A DNA stretch of 6,871 bases from Chloroflexota bacterium (GTDB lineage Bacteria > Chloroflexota > Anaerolineae > VGOG01): the NCBI GenBank assembly GCA_030615705.1, contig JAUWYT010000081.1:1-6871 (forward strand), given 5' to 3'. How positions within the stretch are numbered: position 1 is the stretch's first letter; the number at the start of each line of letters is the position of its first letter. The position numbers and the translations under genes were made by a program. The notes under the pieces are model-generated. The model searched no databases and had not been told where the DNA came from. It saw only the letters and a list, made by a program, of their open reading frames with translations. Shown in pieces: positions 5,949-6,871 of the stretch.

Positions 5949-6871
5949 ATGCAAGATTCGAAATTGATTGTGGTCATCGGCATGGGATACGTCGGCATTC
6001 CCTGCGCGGCGCTTTTGGCTGATGTCGCCGGCCACAAGGTGATAGGAGTGCAGCGTCGCTCTGAGCGCTCCGGATGGAAGATTGATGCCTTGAATGAGGG
6101 CAAAAGTCCCTTTGAGGGACACGAGCCGGGGCTGGCCGAACTGATCGCCCGGGTGGTGGAAAAGGGGACGTTCCGAGTGACGGACGATGTTGCGGTCTGC
6201 AGGGACGCCGACGTCATCTTGATTGACGTTCAGACGCCGACCGATAGCGGCAGGGTTCCTCAGTATCTCTCCTTGCGCGAGGTCAGCGCTGGGGTAGGCC
6301 AGTATATGCAGAAGGGCACTTTGGTAGTCATTGAATCAACCGTAGCGCCTGGTACGACCCAGAACATCGTGCAGCCGATTCTGGAAGAGACCTCTGGCAT
6401 GAAAGCTGGCAAGGACTTCTATCTGGCTTTTTCCTACGAGCGGGTGATGCCAGGCAAACTTTTGGAATACATGGTGGATTTCCCCCGAGTTGTTGGGGGC
6501 ATTGATGTGCAGAGCACTGAATTGGCGGTGGAGCTGTACCACACCATTGTCAAGCGGGAGATCACGGCCACGGATGTCCTCACCGCTGAGCTGGCCAAGA
6601 CGGTGTAAAACGCCTATCGAGATGTCAACATCGCTTTCGCCAACGAGATCGCCCTGATCTGCGAGAGCTTGGGGGTGGACGTCTACGAGATGCGGGAGTT
6701 GATCAACGCCCGTCCGGACCGCCACATGCACCTCTCTGGAGCTGGTGTGGGTGGGCATTGCCTGCCCAAGGACACTTGGTTGCTGCGCTTTGGGGTGAAG
6801 GAATACGGTACTCGGGACGCCGCTCCAACCAGTTAGACGTGATTCCATAAGCTTGATTAGGACATCGGATA
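5949..6871 (+). pseudogene. Nucleotide-sugar dehydrogenase (UDP-ManNAc/UDP-glucose dehydrogenase family), disrupted
   Basis: The family oxidises UDP-sugars to uronic acids with NAD for surface polysaccharides. The N-terminal NAD domain is intact: GMGYVG (11-16), STVAPGTT (130-137) and SYERVMPG (162-169). The frame then reads ELAKTV and stops at TAA (6606-6608), giving 219 residues against roughly 420 for the family. Reading on in the same frame gives NAYRDVNIAFANE and, further on, GAGVGGHCLPKDTWLL, so the TAA replaces the Glu of the usual KTVENAYRD; one G-to-T change (GAA to TAA) explains it. The catalytic Cys (6759-6761, residue 271) lies beyond the stop, so the short product should be inactive. 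The frame meets a second stop at 6834-6836, while the +1 frame stays open to the window end and reads SLIRTSD, like the family's LIRTAREVND segment, suggesting a one-base shift between 6799 and 6833. Sequencing error is the main alternative to true decay. The UDP-binding domain would lie beyond the window. Confidence 0.8.

Noticed and set aside
6606..6608. Programmed readthrough or stop reassignment at TAA
   Set aside because: TAA is not a known selenocysteine or pyrrolysine codon, there is no other sign of code change, and a second lesion lies downstream.
6336..6848. 170-codon reverse-strand open frame opposite the dehydrogenase
   Set aside because: The + strand has clear family motifs on both sides of the TAA, so the reverse frame is a shadow.

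Overview
This GC-rich window is most likely from a bacterium of the Chloroflexota (Anaerolineae-like), probably an environmental genome. Three things suggest this: a bacterial HdrA-MvhD-HdrCB electron-transfer cassette, a very long 'PTPS-related' membrane protein with tandem C-terminal beta domains of a kind I associate with Chloroflexota, and several low-complexity repeats inserted in frame inside genes. The assignment rests on style and remembered similarity, not on a search.

Layout, all on the + strand. Bases 1-1404 hold the C-terminal part of an HdrA-like flavin/iron-sulfur protein whose start lies upstream. Bases 1397-1795 encode an MvhD/FrhD-type [2Fe-2S] protein, overlapping the HdrA end by 8 bases. 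An 80-base gap (1796-1875) contains a strong hairpin and the ribosome binding site of the next gene. Bases 1876-3087 encode a fused HdrC-HdrB (HdrD-like) protein. A 4-base GTGA overlap leads into 3084-5927, a 947-residue polytopic membrane protein of the PTPS-related/GT-C-like group. After 21 bases comes a nucleotide-sugar dehydrogenase gene (UDP-ManNAc/UDP-glucose dehydrogenase family) that looks broken: a TAA interrupts it before the catalytic cysteine, and a second lesion (a probable frameshift) lies near 6799-6833. It runs to or off the right edge.

How the genes work together. The first three genes form an electron-transfer module. MvhD would link an electron donor (hydrogenase or formate dehydrogenase, not in this window) to HdrA, where flavin-based electron bifurcation may occur, and HdrCB would reduce a disulfide or similar acceptor at CCG-type iron-sulfur sites. 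The last two genes belong to envelope or exopolysaccharide work and are functionally unrelated, although the gene spacing suggests one transcription unit.

The most unusual theme is repeat material tolerated inside genes. There is a 27-base duplication and a 35-base heptanucleotide array in hdrA, a second 35-base array of the same heptamer in the HdrCB gene, a CTTCGACA-AGCTCAGG type repeat in both HdrCB and the membrane protein, and a hairpin repeat between mvhD and hdrCB. All the in-gene copies keep the frame, and most fall at domain linkers or loops. I found no tRNA, rRNA, CRISPR array or transposase.
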